The notes under the pieces are model-generated. The model had not been told where the DNA came from. It saw nothing but the letters and a program-made list of their open reading frames with translations, and ran no database searches. The translations under genes and the position numbers were made by a program. Shown here piece by piece: positions 33,849 through 45,125 of a stretch of 64,000 nt of DNA. Each line of letters opens with the position of its first letter. Positions within the stretch are counted from its first letter, which is position 1. The stretch comes from Axinella damicornis (taxonomy: Eukaryota; Porifera; Demospongiae; Axinellida; Axinellidae), in NCBI GenBank assembly GCA_963931865.1, contig OZ007510.1, forward strand, positions 15,170,111-15,234,110. Reading direction: 5' to 3'.

Positions 33849-35707
33849 ATGGTGGCCAAGCAGTGGTGTCTGTTTATGCTTTCAACACTGTCTCTCTGCA
33901 CTCTGGGAGATGCCTCGCTTGGTGAGTGAGCTAATGTCGGGATGACAGAGAACGGGTGGTTGTGCTGTGACCTGAGCTGACCTCAGAGTCAAGTAAGTAT
34001 CAGTAACTGTTGCTACATCTCCTCAGGGTGTGGCAGCAACGGGCTGATTGTCTCTCGGGATGTGAGCCTGCTTCCCATTGCAGGAATCACTGCATCCTAT
34101 TCACGGTTTAGCTTTCCTGTAACTGATGTCATCGACTTTAGTATTGAAGGCCTTGATGTGTGGTGCAGTGACACGGGTGCTGATAGCAACCCCTATGTTC
34201 TGCTGAGTTTCACCTCCCCTGTGGTGATCACTGGGCTGGTATCAGGAGGATACAGTTATGATTCAACAGAGAGATACGTCACCAACTTCACGATCGAGTA
34301 CTCCTCCCCAGCAGACTCAGACAACTTCACCTTCTACAGCACAGCAGGGGCACCCAAGGTATATACACCTGGTGTAGATACGTACTGTTTGTACAGCATC
34401 AGTTGCATAATCTAATCTGCTCTGCAGCACATTCCCATTCCCAGCATCAATACTCTGGTCACCTTGGAGGAGCCATTTCTGGCTCAGAGGGTGAGGCTTT
34501 CTCCCACAGCATGGCATGACTCAAATACCTTCTCATTTCAGTACATCTGTTGGAGTCTGCTCATCTTTGGGTGCGCATCTTCAGATGGTAGGTACATATA
34601 CGCACCATAATCAGTATGCTAGAGTGCTGATCAAGGAATGCATGCACACTTTGTTCATTGTATACTTTAACTAGTTCATCATTAGCTGTATGCTATTTTG
34701 TGTGTCCTTTGTTTTAAACAAGAATTTCATAGGAAAAAAAAGGAAAACAGCTGGCCTGGTGTAGCACTAGCTGCGTTTAGCACTGTCTGGTTTAATTACT
34801 ACACATAAATCACTCTACTGATTTAGCAAGCAACCTCGATCCAAATAGGGATTTTACTTCCAGATTGGAATGCAGATTATTGAAGTACTGTGTAAACGGA
34901 GTACTACTCAAATATGGTTTAATTACTACACATAAATCACTCTACTGATTTAGCAAGCAACCTCCAAATAGGGATTTCACTTCCTACTCAAATATGCCAA
35001 ACTTGCTAAAAGTGGGTCATGGATAAACTGTAATTAGCTATATTGATGGTATTCACCCAGTTATATATTATGTTGCCCACAGCTTCTGAAGCTATATCTA
35101 GCCCGCAGACTCCAACACTGCAAACTGCGACCCCATCCACACCGGCCCCTCGTCTCTCCTGCCTTCCACCTAGCCGCACTGGGACAGGGTGTACCTGCAC
35201 TAACACCTGCCCTCCCATCCCCACCTCCTCCCCGCCTGCTGGTTCAGAGGACCCTGGTCTTCCCGAGGCACAGGTAGTGAGAGACTACCAGGCACTGGCC
35301 ATTGTCCTACCCATTGCACTGGTCACCATCCTGATCACAGCAGCCATTGTGGGAGTGGGGATGGCACTCTTTGTCAGGGGGAGGGGCAGGGAGAAGCAGC
35401 CCAGGTGAGGGAGGATCTGACACTGCATGCCATTATAACGATACACCATCCCTTTCTTTAACCTCCAAGGAACAGAGCAACAACAGATACTCTGAAGATC
35501 CTGGACAACAGTGGTCTGTACTCCCAAAGCGTGGAAAGGTATGTATTATTGTAATATAATGTGTTGTAATCATATACAGTGATAATAAAATGTTCATGCA
35601 GCCCTCAGTGGCAATCAAGAGAGAAGTCTGACACCATTAAAGCATTTCAGAACATCCTGTACAGCACAGAAGCAAGGTAGGCTGTGGAGGAACAGCAATG
35701 TAGATAC

Positions 35708-35741
<34 letters not shown>

Positions 35742-36551
35742 CGATAGATAGATAGATAACTAGATAGAAAAGATGATTTCATACGAATAATAAAACACTT
35801 AGTACAACGTAACAGTAGCTCTAGATCTAGCTATATACTAGTGACAAATTAACACACTGCATTCACAATTACTAATTTCACAGACAACTGCCTAAATGAT
35901 TTATGGTAATTTTACAGGACAGATCCCATTGTGCAGAATTGAAGGGGTCGATCTGGGAACTTGCCACACATCAGTTAATTACAGTGGTGTAAATACAGGA
36001 ATTGTTCTCAAGAGCATTACAGTACAGGATTCACTAGCTGACTGCACCATCCAAAATAGCTACATGTACCTCCACCAAGTTATAGCTAGATTTCAGCAAA
36101 TCCTGCATGAATCTATTATGATGATGATGTTGCTGATCGTAACCCCTGCACGATTTCAGACACTCTGCATATACAGTGAATATCGTTTGTTGCATTGCAT
36201 GCTACCCTACCAGTTCAAAGGTACCGCTGTGCCAATACATAATTATAGCGCAGTATATTGGCCCCTCATTATGCAACAAACTAGACTAGTTGCATATAAC
36301 TTGTAGTGTGTCATACAGCACGCAAGAATGTACAATGCATTCTGCTCCATCCCTGACTGCACATGACTGCTCTCTTGCTCAACAGCCCTGCCTCCCTGGG
36401 GAATAATCAGAATGCATATGAGATGGTTGGACTGGAACCCAGCAAAGAGACAGACAGTAGCAGCATGGTGGATAATCCACGCTATGGTGAAACCGAACAG
36501 CAGGAGTCATGTGACACGGAGGAGTATGCGTACCCAAGAGTGAACACTTAG
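33849..36551 (+). CDS. Array gene B: discoidin-like receptor
   Basis: The signal peptide is MVAKQWCLFMLSTLSLCTLG. The ectodomain is one divergent F5/8C-like domain over two exons (34028-34360 and 34429-34588): VWCSD, VVITGLVSGG, YVTNFTIEYSS, then LEEPFLAQRVRL..ICWSLLIFGC. A Thr/Pro-rich stalk precedes VVRDYQALAIVLPIALVT and the TM helix with AAIVGVGMAL. Two phase 2-2 exons (35470-35538, 69 bp; 35602-35676, 75 bp) encode TLKILDNSGLYSQS and TIKAFQNILYSTEA. The last exon has AYEMVGLEP, SSSMVDNPRYGE (an NPxY site) and EEYAYPRV, stop 36549-36551. The TM exon is almost identical to that of gene C. Function inferred as a recognition receptor. Confidence 0.82.
34795..34990. repeat. Direct duplication of about 65 bp in an array gene B intron
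   Basis: GGTTTAATTACTACACATAAATCACTCTACTGATTTAGCAAGCAACCTC is present twice (about 34790 and 34916), each followed by CCAAATAGGGATTT. No element ends are visible. Confidence 0.85.
35700..35768. repeat. (GATA)n microsatellite
   Basis: About 13 GATA units with two interruptions (GATC, AACT) lie in the intron after the second tyrosine-module exon of gene B. Confidence 0.95.
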
Positions 36552-36684
36552 CATGCAGTCAGTAGTATAATACAGTGTGCACAATATTCATATTCATGAC
36601 CATAATTAACTTTTGTACGTGGGAGGATTTTCTTTATAGGATGCTAGACAGAGCACGTTGATGAGAACTATACACCTGTAAGCG

Positions 36685-38072
36685 ATGGTTCGGTGTCTGC
36701 TGCTTGTTTCAACGCTCCTGCTGGCGTCAGTGGGATCCATGTTGGGTAACTATACCTCTAGTCACAAGCCATAGTAAAACTGCATGTAGCTAGCTACTTC
36801 ACTAGTGAAGCTAAGTTCTGAACGTGCTGTTATTCTATGCACGTGTACACACATGAAATGCAGAGTGTCCAGTGTCTGATGTCCAGATTATCTCCAGGAA
36901 CACAACCCTGCTGTCACCACTGAACATCACTGCAACTGGTCCCCCGCGCAGCGGTTATCCTGCCCGCTTCTTCGGAAACTTCACTCCTGCTGTGTGGTGT
37001 ACCACATCTGCAGGTGGCCCCAGCCCCAGAATCACTCTTAGCTTCAATCAACTAGTACTGATTTCAGGATTCATTCCGGGAGGATTTGCATCAACCACTG
37101 GTGGTTTCCGAGAATATGTCACTAACTTTAACCTCCAGTACTCCACAGATCTGGACAGTAGCAACTTTTCCAGTCCTCAGGTGAATCAAATCTACGTCAT
37201 TTCCATAGCTACACAGTATATTGCTGTACGTTGCTATTGTCTCCCGGCCCTTTGCAGGAGTTTGCAATCGGTGATGAGCTGGACCAGCTTGTGGTCTTAG
37301 AGGAACCATTCCTGGCTCACAAGCTGCGATTTCAAGTGAACAACTTCATCACTGTGTCAGGAGACATCTGCTGGGGCATGGCCATGTATGGCTGTCATCA
37401 TTCTGAAGGTAGTAGCTCCTTATATTGCATGCTAAATGCTTCAACAGCGATGTCATTTTTAACCGTTCAGTGCATGCATCCCATGTACACAGCTACCCAG
37501 ATCCAGCAGCGGAGTGCCTGTCCTTCCCTGACCCCCTCGTCGTGTTCTGCTAGTACTGTCACTAGTACCGTCACTAGTACTGTTGTGATTGAGACCTGTG
37601 TGGGGGTAGAGAGCACCCCAGCACTGCAGCTCCCTCAGTTGCAGGTGGTGAGGGACTACCAGGCCCTGGCCATTGTTCTACCCATTGCTCTGGTCACTGT
37701 CCTGATCACAGCAGCCATTGTGGGAGTGGGCGTGGTACTGTGTGTTAGAGGGAGGAGCAAGAAGGGGTGAGGACGATGTGGTTCTTACTAGGTGCAATGA
37801 TTCTTTACAATAAACTGTTTCCATACAGCCGGTTCAAGCCTGGGAACTAGTTATAGGATCAATATAACAAAGAACTGTATTTGCGTACCATAACAAGCTG
37901 CTCTGTCTAAATTATGAATGAAGCCTCACCTCGACTATCGTAGGCCAAATGGTGTCTAGTCGTGTCCTCTATTCGATATTTGTAAAGCACAGTCTGCACA
38001 TCGAACATCGCTGCAAATAGCTCATGGGGAAAGTGCTCAAGTCTCATATGTGAGGCACATATGAGACTAGAG

Positions 38073-38143
<71 letters not shown>

Positions 38144-39651
38144 GTACTTAGTACACTGTAATACTAGAAAGGCTGTTCAAATTTTTGATCTCTGCTGCAT
38201 GTTCATAGGTCGTCAGTGCAGTACTCTCTCCAGCAGTCAGAGACAGTTAAAGTCCTAGACAACACACTGTACCAGTCCACTGAAGTGTGAGTCAATTGAT
38301 TATTCCACTAGCACTATTGCTTGATTATTATAATGAATGACTTGCTCTACCTCAGGGAGGATATCGATGGCAGGGGAAGATCTGGAACAATCAGAAATGT
38401 GGAGAACGTTCTGTATGGAGATGACTCAAGGTATGGTCTGCATCGTATCTTAGTACTGTATGCGTGGCTATGCGACAGCGTGGGGTCCCCATGCATTGAC
38501 TGGCAGACCAACCCTTCAAATTTTAATTGAGTGGGACAAAGGCAGTCATAGCTACATGTCATAGAAAATGAAATGACCATGTTCCTTGTGTATGCTCAAG
38601 AGAGCATGATGACAATTATCGATGATGTCATCATGCGCTCTTGGTACACTCTATAGTCTCTGATCCCCACATTTTATCACTTATCACTCGTATTTGGCCC
38701 AAAATGTGATGGTGTAAATACTCATGTTATTGAAATTGAAGAATAATATTATAGTGATGGATCGAGGTTGATAACATCAAGAGTTCATAACAATAAGTGT
38801 GCAACTGGCAACTGCCATATGGTATCCACTACCACCATCTCAGCAGTATGACGTGGCAAACAGTGTGGTCAACATGTACATATACTGTGTATACTCTGTG
38901 GTAATCACAATTCACACTTAGGAGCAGGCAGCTGCTACTACTTCACCACTGATTGGTCTATACTACAGCATACTGCAGAGATGGTGGTAATTGATACCAT
39001 ATGGCAGTTGCACACCCTTGTTGTTATGAACTCTCTATAACATGTATCAGGAGGGTGAGAGGGTGATCACTGCAAAGTGCCTCATTTGTCACCCTCATAA
39101 TGAGGGTGAATTGCTTAAGGTCTGTACTGGGGACCCCTGTACTGGGGACCCATGCAGGGGTCCCCATTTTCACGGGACCCCCACATCTGTGTCATTATTA
39201 TCGAACTGCTGCACATTGGCAAATGAGGGAGCAGTAGCTGAGCAAGCATAGTCTCGGTCAACCAACCCCAGCGCGGATTGCTTTTAGTATCGCGCGCATT
39301 ATACTGGAAGCGATACACGCGCTGGATAAACGGTCTGGGAACGAGACTAAGCGAGCAAAGCTAATATATTTGAACTTGTAGGGTATCATGTCATTAATTT
39401 AAGCAATAACCTATAGAAAGTACCATTAATGTTTCATCCCCAGGGCAGATGATCTTGAAGGGGGGGAATATGAGAGAGTTACCAACCACGACCATCAGGA
39501 GGAGAATGCTGCATATAGTGTCCCATTCCAGCATCAGGGCGGGCCTGTGCAAGTGACGGCCAACGTCAGCTACAATGTGACCCCTCCCATTCCAAACCGT
39601 GGCTCTAGAACTGGTGTCAGTAGTGTGTATGAGGTGCCTAACAGTTCATGA
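36685..39651 (+). CDS. Array gene C: discoidin-like receptor
   Basis: The signal peptide is MVRCLLLVSTLLLASVGS. A divergent F5/8C-like domain spans two exons (about 36864-37182, 37258-37409): AVWCTT, LISGFIPGG, YVTNFNLQYS, then LEEPFLAHKLRF..ICWGMAMYGC. The stalk is Thr/Ser-rich. The TM exon repeats VVRDYQALAIVLPIALVT, nearly base for base as in gene B. Two phase 2-2 exons (38209-38286, 78 bp; 38356-38430, 75 bp) encode TVKVLDNTLYQS and TIRNVENVLYGD. The last exon (39445-39651) carries EYERV, AAYSVPF, SYNVTP and VYEVPN. A poly-C double run at 38075-38141 and a nested transposon at 38505-39125 lie in its introns. Function inferred as above. Confidence 0.82.
38075..38141. repeat. Poly-C tract interrupted once by T
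   Basis: About 65 C with one T lie in an array gene C intron, 67 bp before the acceptor at 38208. Length is probably unreliable in any assembly. Confidence 0.95.
38505..39125. mobile_element. TACAGAC-type MITE split by a nested element
   Basis: Sequence 38508-38770 matches the left and middle parts of the element at 27397-27730 (CCAACCCTTCAAA, GATGACAATTATCGATGATG, TTTGGCCCAAAATGTGATGG). Sequence 39045-39125 matches its right part (CAGGAGGGTGAGAGGGTGA, TGAGGGTGAATTG). Between them sits an unrelated 257-bp element. Confidence 0.75.
38771..39045. mobile_element. MITE with AGAGTTCATAACAA ends and 9-bp target duplication (copy 1)
   Basis: The ends AGAGTTCATAACAATAAG and GTTGTTATGAACTCTCT are inverted. 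Inner inverted words CAACTGCCATATGGTATC and CACCATCTC.GCAGTATG extend the hairpin. The flanks ATAACATCA and ATAACATGT fit an imperfect 9-bp duplication. A second copy is at 61558-61819. Confidence 0.8.
39246..39352. mobile_element. Hairpin MITE, TAGTCTCGGTC variant
   Basis: The ends CATAGTCTCGGTC and GGTCTGGGAACGAGACTAAG flank AACCAACCCCAGCGCGGATTGCTT and GAAGCGATACACGCGCTGG. It is in the last intron of array gene C. Confidence 0.7.
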
Positions 39652-40269
39652 TGTGTTTCATTTTGTTTTCCTACAGTTGTAGTTTTTGTATTTAACTAAA
39701 CTAAAACTAAACTAAACAATGCATAACCAAACTTATTACTAAACTATTTCAGTTTTAGATAACTAAACCAACATTGGTACGTGGGTGGGTGGGTGGGTGA
39801 GTGTGCGTGACTAACGGAAGTGGGGCTAGACTAGTAGTGACATGCTGCATGCAAGCAACCTTTGTACTTTTGCACCCACCGACCTTAGCTCAAGAATTTT
39901 GGGCAGGGGCATGTCCTCATTCCCAGACCATTCTTTTAACAGACACAATCGGGGAGCAGCAGCTGAAGCGGGGAAGCAGCAATCTAATTTTTGACGGGCA
40001 AATCCCATCAGCCTGGGGCTGGTCTCCCTGGGAGTCCTGCTGCCCGGCGCGCGCCGAATTGTTTACGTAACGAATTCATGAGGTGAAGCTACTTGTGAGT
40101 ACGTAGGTTGTCTCTGAAGCCATAAAGGAAATTTCTCCAGGCTTGCCAAATATAGCCTTGTTAGTCTAAAGGCCATCCCGTGATCTCATGCGGAGCCGCG
40201 CAGCAGCTTCCACCACGGAGATAAGATTCGGCTGCATGCATCTAGCGCTGCTCTTTGACTACGAACACG
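39652..40269. other. Intergenic region, array genes C to D
   Basis: It holds an AT-rich repeat at 39680-39780 (related to 17315-17510), a (GGGT)n tract at 39782-39798 and a partial hairpin-family end (ATAGCCTTGTT at 40151). No exon is seen. The promoter of gene D should lie here, but no motif stands out. Confidence 0.5.
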
Positions 40270-42274
40270 ATGTGGTGGGGTCTGTGCATGCTGCTTGCAC
40301 TATCTCTGTGTTGGGGAATTGGGGGAGGAGCTAATCAACTGGGTAAGCTTGCAAGCTCAATTAATTACCTCCAAATTACAGTAGTGTGATTCGTGTCTTG
40401 CTCACACTGTGTCGGTGACTGCTGCGTGGAGACTTCTGTAGAAAGTGGCAGGCACTGAGGCAGTAAATTATCAGAATGTTGCTTCTGCCTGCACAACCCT
40501 GTCCTGCATAGATAATAAATGATGGACTATACTATACTTGTGCAGCCTGTCCAACTGGAGTGCAGCGGATCATATCCTATGGCGGCCTCCTGCTTTCCTC
40601 TGACAATGTTAGTGCAAGCAGTGAGGATGCTGCCTTCAATCCTGATGACTACCTCTTCCACCGCAATAATGTTCCTCTACGGCTCTGGTGCACGCTCCCT
40701 AATGATGGTGTGGAGCATCATGTTAATGCCACATTCACTGAGCCAGTGGTCATCACAGAGCTCATATCCTCTGGCTTCAGCAATGGTTATGTCAACAACT
40801 TCACAGTGGAGTACTCCATGGGTGAGAGAGAGGAGTTCGCAATGTATCAGGAAGAGGAGGTTGAGAAGGTTTGCTCCATACATCCATACATCTAATTGTG
40901 AAACCTAGCTAGCTATATCATTATGGCATTCACTGCTTGTCTTTCAGAACTTCATTGTGCCACAGATTGATACAGTGTTCGTACTGGTTCCTTTTGCAAC
41001 TGCACGGCTTTACTTCACCATCAATGGAGGGGTTATAGCCCCCAGCAGCAGGCTCTGCTGGCACCTCACATTGATTGGCTGCACCCTCTCTGAAGGTGAG
41101 ACATGCACTCCAAAGTCTGCATACAAATTAGCAGTTGCAGAAGTGAACTATGTGAAACAGCATGTGCAACCTGCAGTAATGAACTCGTACAGCCAAAGAC
41201 TTTGCATCTGTGTATCCTTGTACTGGACTAACTAATATCTCATTTTCTCACAGCTGTTACGCTGCAGCCCGAGTTGGAGATACCTGAGCCATGTGCAACA
41301 CCCATCCTTACCCCGTCCATCCTTGCCACGCCCATCCTTTCCACTCCTGTACTAGTGGTAAAAGACTACCAAGTGCTCACCATTGCCCTACCAGTTGCCA
41401 TGGCTACCATTCTGCTGGTGGTCAGTGTGGTGTCAGTTGGTGTGTTCCTCTGCGTCAGATCTAGACGCAAGAAGTGGAGGTGAGTCACCTGCGTGCTGGG
41501 AGCCATATCTCTGCATGCTTTATACTTGGAAAATATAAATGCAGTGGTAACCATTATTTTGCTATTCATTGCTAACCTAGGTTGTGTCATGTAGATTTCT
41601 TCCATGCATAAGATGTTGGCTCCATGCACTTCACAGCTTTGTCCTGTCACTTTACAGGCCAGCTGCTGGGTTTCCCAGGAGATGTGCTTCCATATCAGAC
41701 ACTGAAACAGTTAAGGTTCTTCGCAACACCACACTATACAAATCAAGGTCAGCACCCTGTGCACTCATATTTTATAGCTAGAGGCCATTGTTTATATAAC
41801 TTGAGAGGTCATTGTCTATAGCTGAGTCATTGATGCAGTATTCTTTCATGTTATTACAGTGGTCCATTCAAGTTGCCTACTTCAGAAACCATGACAAGCA
41901 CATCTTCTGTCCTGCATCAGGAAATTGACAACACTTTGTACTGCAACCAGTCAAAGTAATGCTGCATGTCTCTCATACGCTGTACTATCATTATATCTCT
42001 TCCCTCTCTCTCCTCCAGCACACTGCCCCCAACAGGCTCTGCAGTATATGAACCTGTTAATCCAGCTGCAGGAAACATTACGGATGTAGCTAGCAGCATG
42101 GTGGACAACCCAAATTACAGTATCCCCTTCCGGTACAGCCCACAACATAGCGGGATAGATATGGTCTACAACCAGTCCTACAGTGTATCTGAGACAGACG
42201 CAAGCACTTCCAATGCTGACCACAGCTCCAATCCCCCAGCAAGCAGTGCGAACATATACGAGACACCTCAGTAG
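40270..42274 (+). CDS. Array gene D: discoidin-like receptor
   Basis: The signal peptide is MWWGLCMLLALSLCWGIG. The ectodomain exons (40547-40869, 40948-41095) give VSASSEDAAFNP, LWCTLP, VVITELISSGF, YVNNFTVEYS, then FATARLYFTI..LCWHLTLIGC. This is the same divergent F5/8C pattern, closest to gene E. The stalk is repetitive (TPILTPSILATPIL). The TM segment is VVKDYQVLTIALPVAMATILLVV followed by CVRSRRKKW. Two phase 2-2 exons (41658-41747, 90 bp; 41860-41955, 96 bp) encode TVKVLRNTTLYKS and QEIDNTLYCNQS. The last exon has AVYEPVNP, SSMVDNPNYSIP (NPxY), MVYNQSYSV and NIYETPQ, stop 42272-42274. Confidence 0.83.
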
Positions 42275-42806
42275 CTAGCTTAGCGCTCACTTAGCAATCA
42301 CCACTGCTTCTGTACAGATTATAGCTACAAGCATGCATACCATGTGCCTTCACAGCTTGTGTGAGAATGAATGAACTCTTCATTAGAGTTGCAACAGTAC
42401 ACTTGTCCCATGCCCTGCAGCTGTATATAAAGTCTGCATCCTTATATACACTTATTCTCTTCGTGGTTTCATGTAATGTGATTGGATTACTTCAACAATT
42501 ACTGCATTCTTCTGGCAAATATGATACTAATTTATTTAATCTAACTTCTCCATTTTTGGAGATCAGCAATGAAATAACAGTTAGCCAATGCAATTGTCGC
42601 AGCTGAGAGATTCCTTACAAGTACCACCCTCAAGGGTATATGCACAAGCATTCTTGCATCAGTATAATATATACTGCAATTAACTGCACCGCAGTGTCAC
42701 TCTAGCTCTCTCTAGGAATTGAGTAGCTACTTTAGAGGCTGCCAGTCATAGTAGCTTTAAGATTTGTAGCTTTGAGTATTTTAAAGGCTACCTCCTGCAG
42801 TTGGTG
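42275..42806. other. Intergenic region, array genes D to E
   Basis: 532 bp, AT-rich, with no repeat family recognised and no exon. Short ORFs here lack coding character. It should contain the 3' end of D and the promoter of E. Confidence 0.5.
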
Positions 42807-45125
42807 ATGAGAGCAGTGCTCTGTCTGTTCGTGGTGGTTGCGGTCCTGCACACGTGCTGTGGTCAGAGGGTGACAGGTTGGTGTCTGCATGACAGTTAAT
42901 GTACTCCTATTGAGCACTGCTAGCAACTGGCAGACCTTCATAGTGATAATTATTGCAATTTTGGCAGCTACCATGTCACTGAAGTGGCTTTGGCACACTG
43001 CATCACTTATACTGTTTGTAGTGTACACGCTTGGGGCATGACATACAAGAACTTTAATGAGCATAAGTCTGCTGCATGCTGATTTGTGAGCCAAACTGGT
43101 TGTGGAGAGTCTTTGTCTGTTGCTGTGTGTAGCCATGCCTACTTAACTCTGCAGACAGAGTGCTGTGTAAGTGATGAGTATAATTTATGATTTTGGAGCT
43201 AAAACTATTCTGCCAATGCAGTCTGTCCACTGAGGGTTCAGCAGTTCATCTCTGAGAATGAGACCCTGCTGCCTGAGGGGAACGTGCAGGCAAGCAGCGA
43301 GGATGCCACCTTCAACCCGGTGGAGAACTTTGTCGATGTCTCCAGCCCTCCTTGGTGTACTGCTGAGGAGAATGCCACCCTCCCTGGACACTATGTTGAC
43401 CTGAACTTCACCAAGCCTATTGTGCTCACCTATGTGAAATCTGGTGGGTTCGTCAATGGATACGTGGACAATTTTACAATTGGACACACAATGTCAGCAG
43501 AAGGGGAGGACTTCACGGTTTATGGTGTCACAGAAGTTCGACAGGCCAGTCCTAATATGCAATGATCCTTACGTCAAAGCATGTTTGCAAATTGTACATA
43601 CTTACAAAGTTGAACTTTGTGTATGTATGTATGTACTTCCAAGGATAAAATTACTGTAATTACATTATTTCTTCAGGAGTTTTATGTGCAAGGGACAGCA
43701 GGTCTGTTGCTGAGCGATGCCCACTTCACTCTCGAGAAGGCTGTTGTGGCCCGAAGACTGAGGTTCTACATAAACGGAGGGGAGCTGGATCCATCCCACA
43801 GGCTCTGTTGGGAAGTAATGCTATTTGGCTGCACCTTATCAGAAGGTGAGAGCATACCATACTTTATTAACAGCATTAGATGCAGCCATAGTTATAGACC
43901 TCCTCAACCCCATAAAGATTCACTTCAGAGCAAACAAACCATTCACTGATGTGATGTTTACTGTTGAATAATCCTAGAGACTAATTATGGGCAATTTCAG
44001 CAATGCCAACATAACGTCTTAGCTATCGTATTTCCACAGCTGTGTCCATTGAAGCTGATGTGAGTGTGCACAGAGGGGGCTCCTCAAGTCCTCCCACCCT
44101 CCTCCCTACTCCTCTCCCACCCACCCCATCACCATCACCAACCCCGTCAGATGCCACCTCTGCCACTCCACTCTATCCTGCTGGGTGCTCTGGTGGTCCA
44201 AACACGCTGACAGACCAGCAGATGCTGGCCATTGTTGCACCTGTTGCGGTGGGTACTGTTGTCCTGGCAGCTGTCATTGTTGGACTGGGTGTGGCACTCT
44301 GTTTCTGCATCATCCGGAATAGGGATAAAAGGTGTGCTACATCAACTAGCTACCGTCATGGCTAATCCTAACACTGACAGTGTATTGTCCTGAATTTGCA
44401 GAAAAAATGCCTACGATAGTGTGGAGACAGTTACAGTGAAGATGGTACAGGTACAGCGCACACCAACCCTGCCGTACCGAAGAGACAGGTATACACTACA
44501 GATAGCCAAACTCCACGCAGTATAATGATGGTAATGTGATATTGTGTTCTCAGCCAAGCATCCATACTGACGTCTGGTGACTTCCACTATGATGTTCCCC
44601 GCCCACTAATGTACGACGTGCCCCGTAGCGCCTCCAGATGCATGTCCAGTTCTGGTACACCGCTCATGGAGTTCCAGGAGAAACAGAAGTAGGCACAACT
44701 AATTACTACACCTCCTGCTGTGTTGTGCATGGTGCTGATCTGTTGCATGCCAAGCGTATGAATACAACTGAATCTGACTCCCCCTCACCCCACCTCAATA
44801 CCTCAATACAACTCCTCTTGCCCATATTTTCCCCTCTAGTGGTCTGGATAACAGGATAGACTCTGACGGAAATGACTATGAGGCAATTCCAGACCTCCTC
44901 CCTAGCACAGAGACACACATCTATAGTGCTCCCCCTTCAAGCTGTGGCAAGGAGGAGTCAGCTCGTCCACACAGCTCCACCACTCCCTCTCCACACACCT
45001 CCAAGGACAAGGACAAATCAACCCCCACTCATACCTACGCCATAGTCGACAAGAAGAGTAAGATGAATGGGGTGCTCAGGGAACCTGTCCTTCACACCCA
45101 GAAGATTAACACTCAGACAGTATAG
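42807..45125 (+). CDS. Array gene E: discoidin-like receptor with long tyrosine tail
   Basis: The signal peptide is MRAVLCLFVVVAVLHTCCG. The ectodomain exons (about 43222-43548 and 43677-43848) give VQASSEDATFNPVENF, PWCTAEE, IVLTYVKSGGF, YVDNFTIGH, then VVARRLRFYINGG..LCWEVMLFGC. The stalk is Pro/Thr-rich. The TM segment is QQMLAIVAPVAVGTVVLAAVIVGLGV. Phase 2-2 exons (44402-44488, 87 bp; 44554-44688, 135 bp) carry AYDSVETVTVKMV, FHYDVPRP and MYDVPRS (YDVP sites). The last exon (44840-45125) has DYEAIPDL, HIYSAPP and TYAIVDKK. The donor after the first ectodomain exon appears to be GC (CAG|GCCAGT), not GT. Otherwise splice phases fit. This is the last gene of the array. Confidence 0.82.

Noticed and set aside
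41917..42290. Minus-strand ORFs opposite array gene D
   Set aside because: The sense strand has an in-phase exon with conserved tyrosine motifs; the antisense frames are shadows.
42361..42606. A small gene between array genes D and E
   Set aside because: It is an AT-rich open frame without signal peptide plus domain pattern, splice support or similarity to its neighbours.
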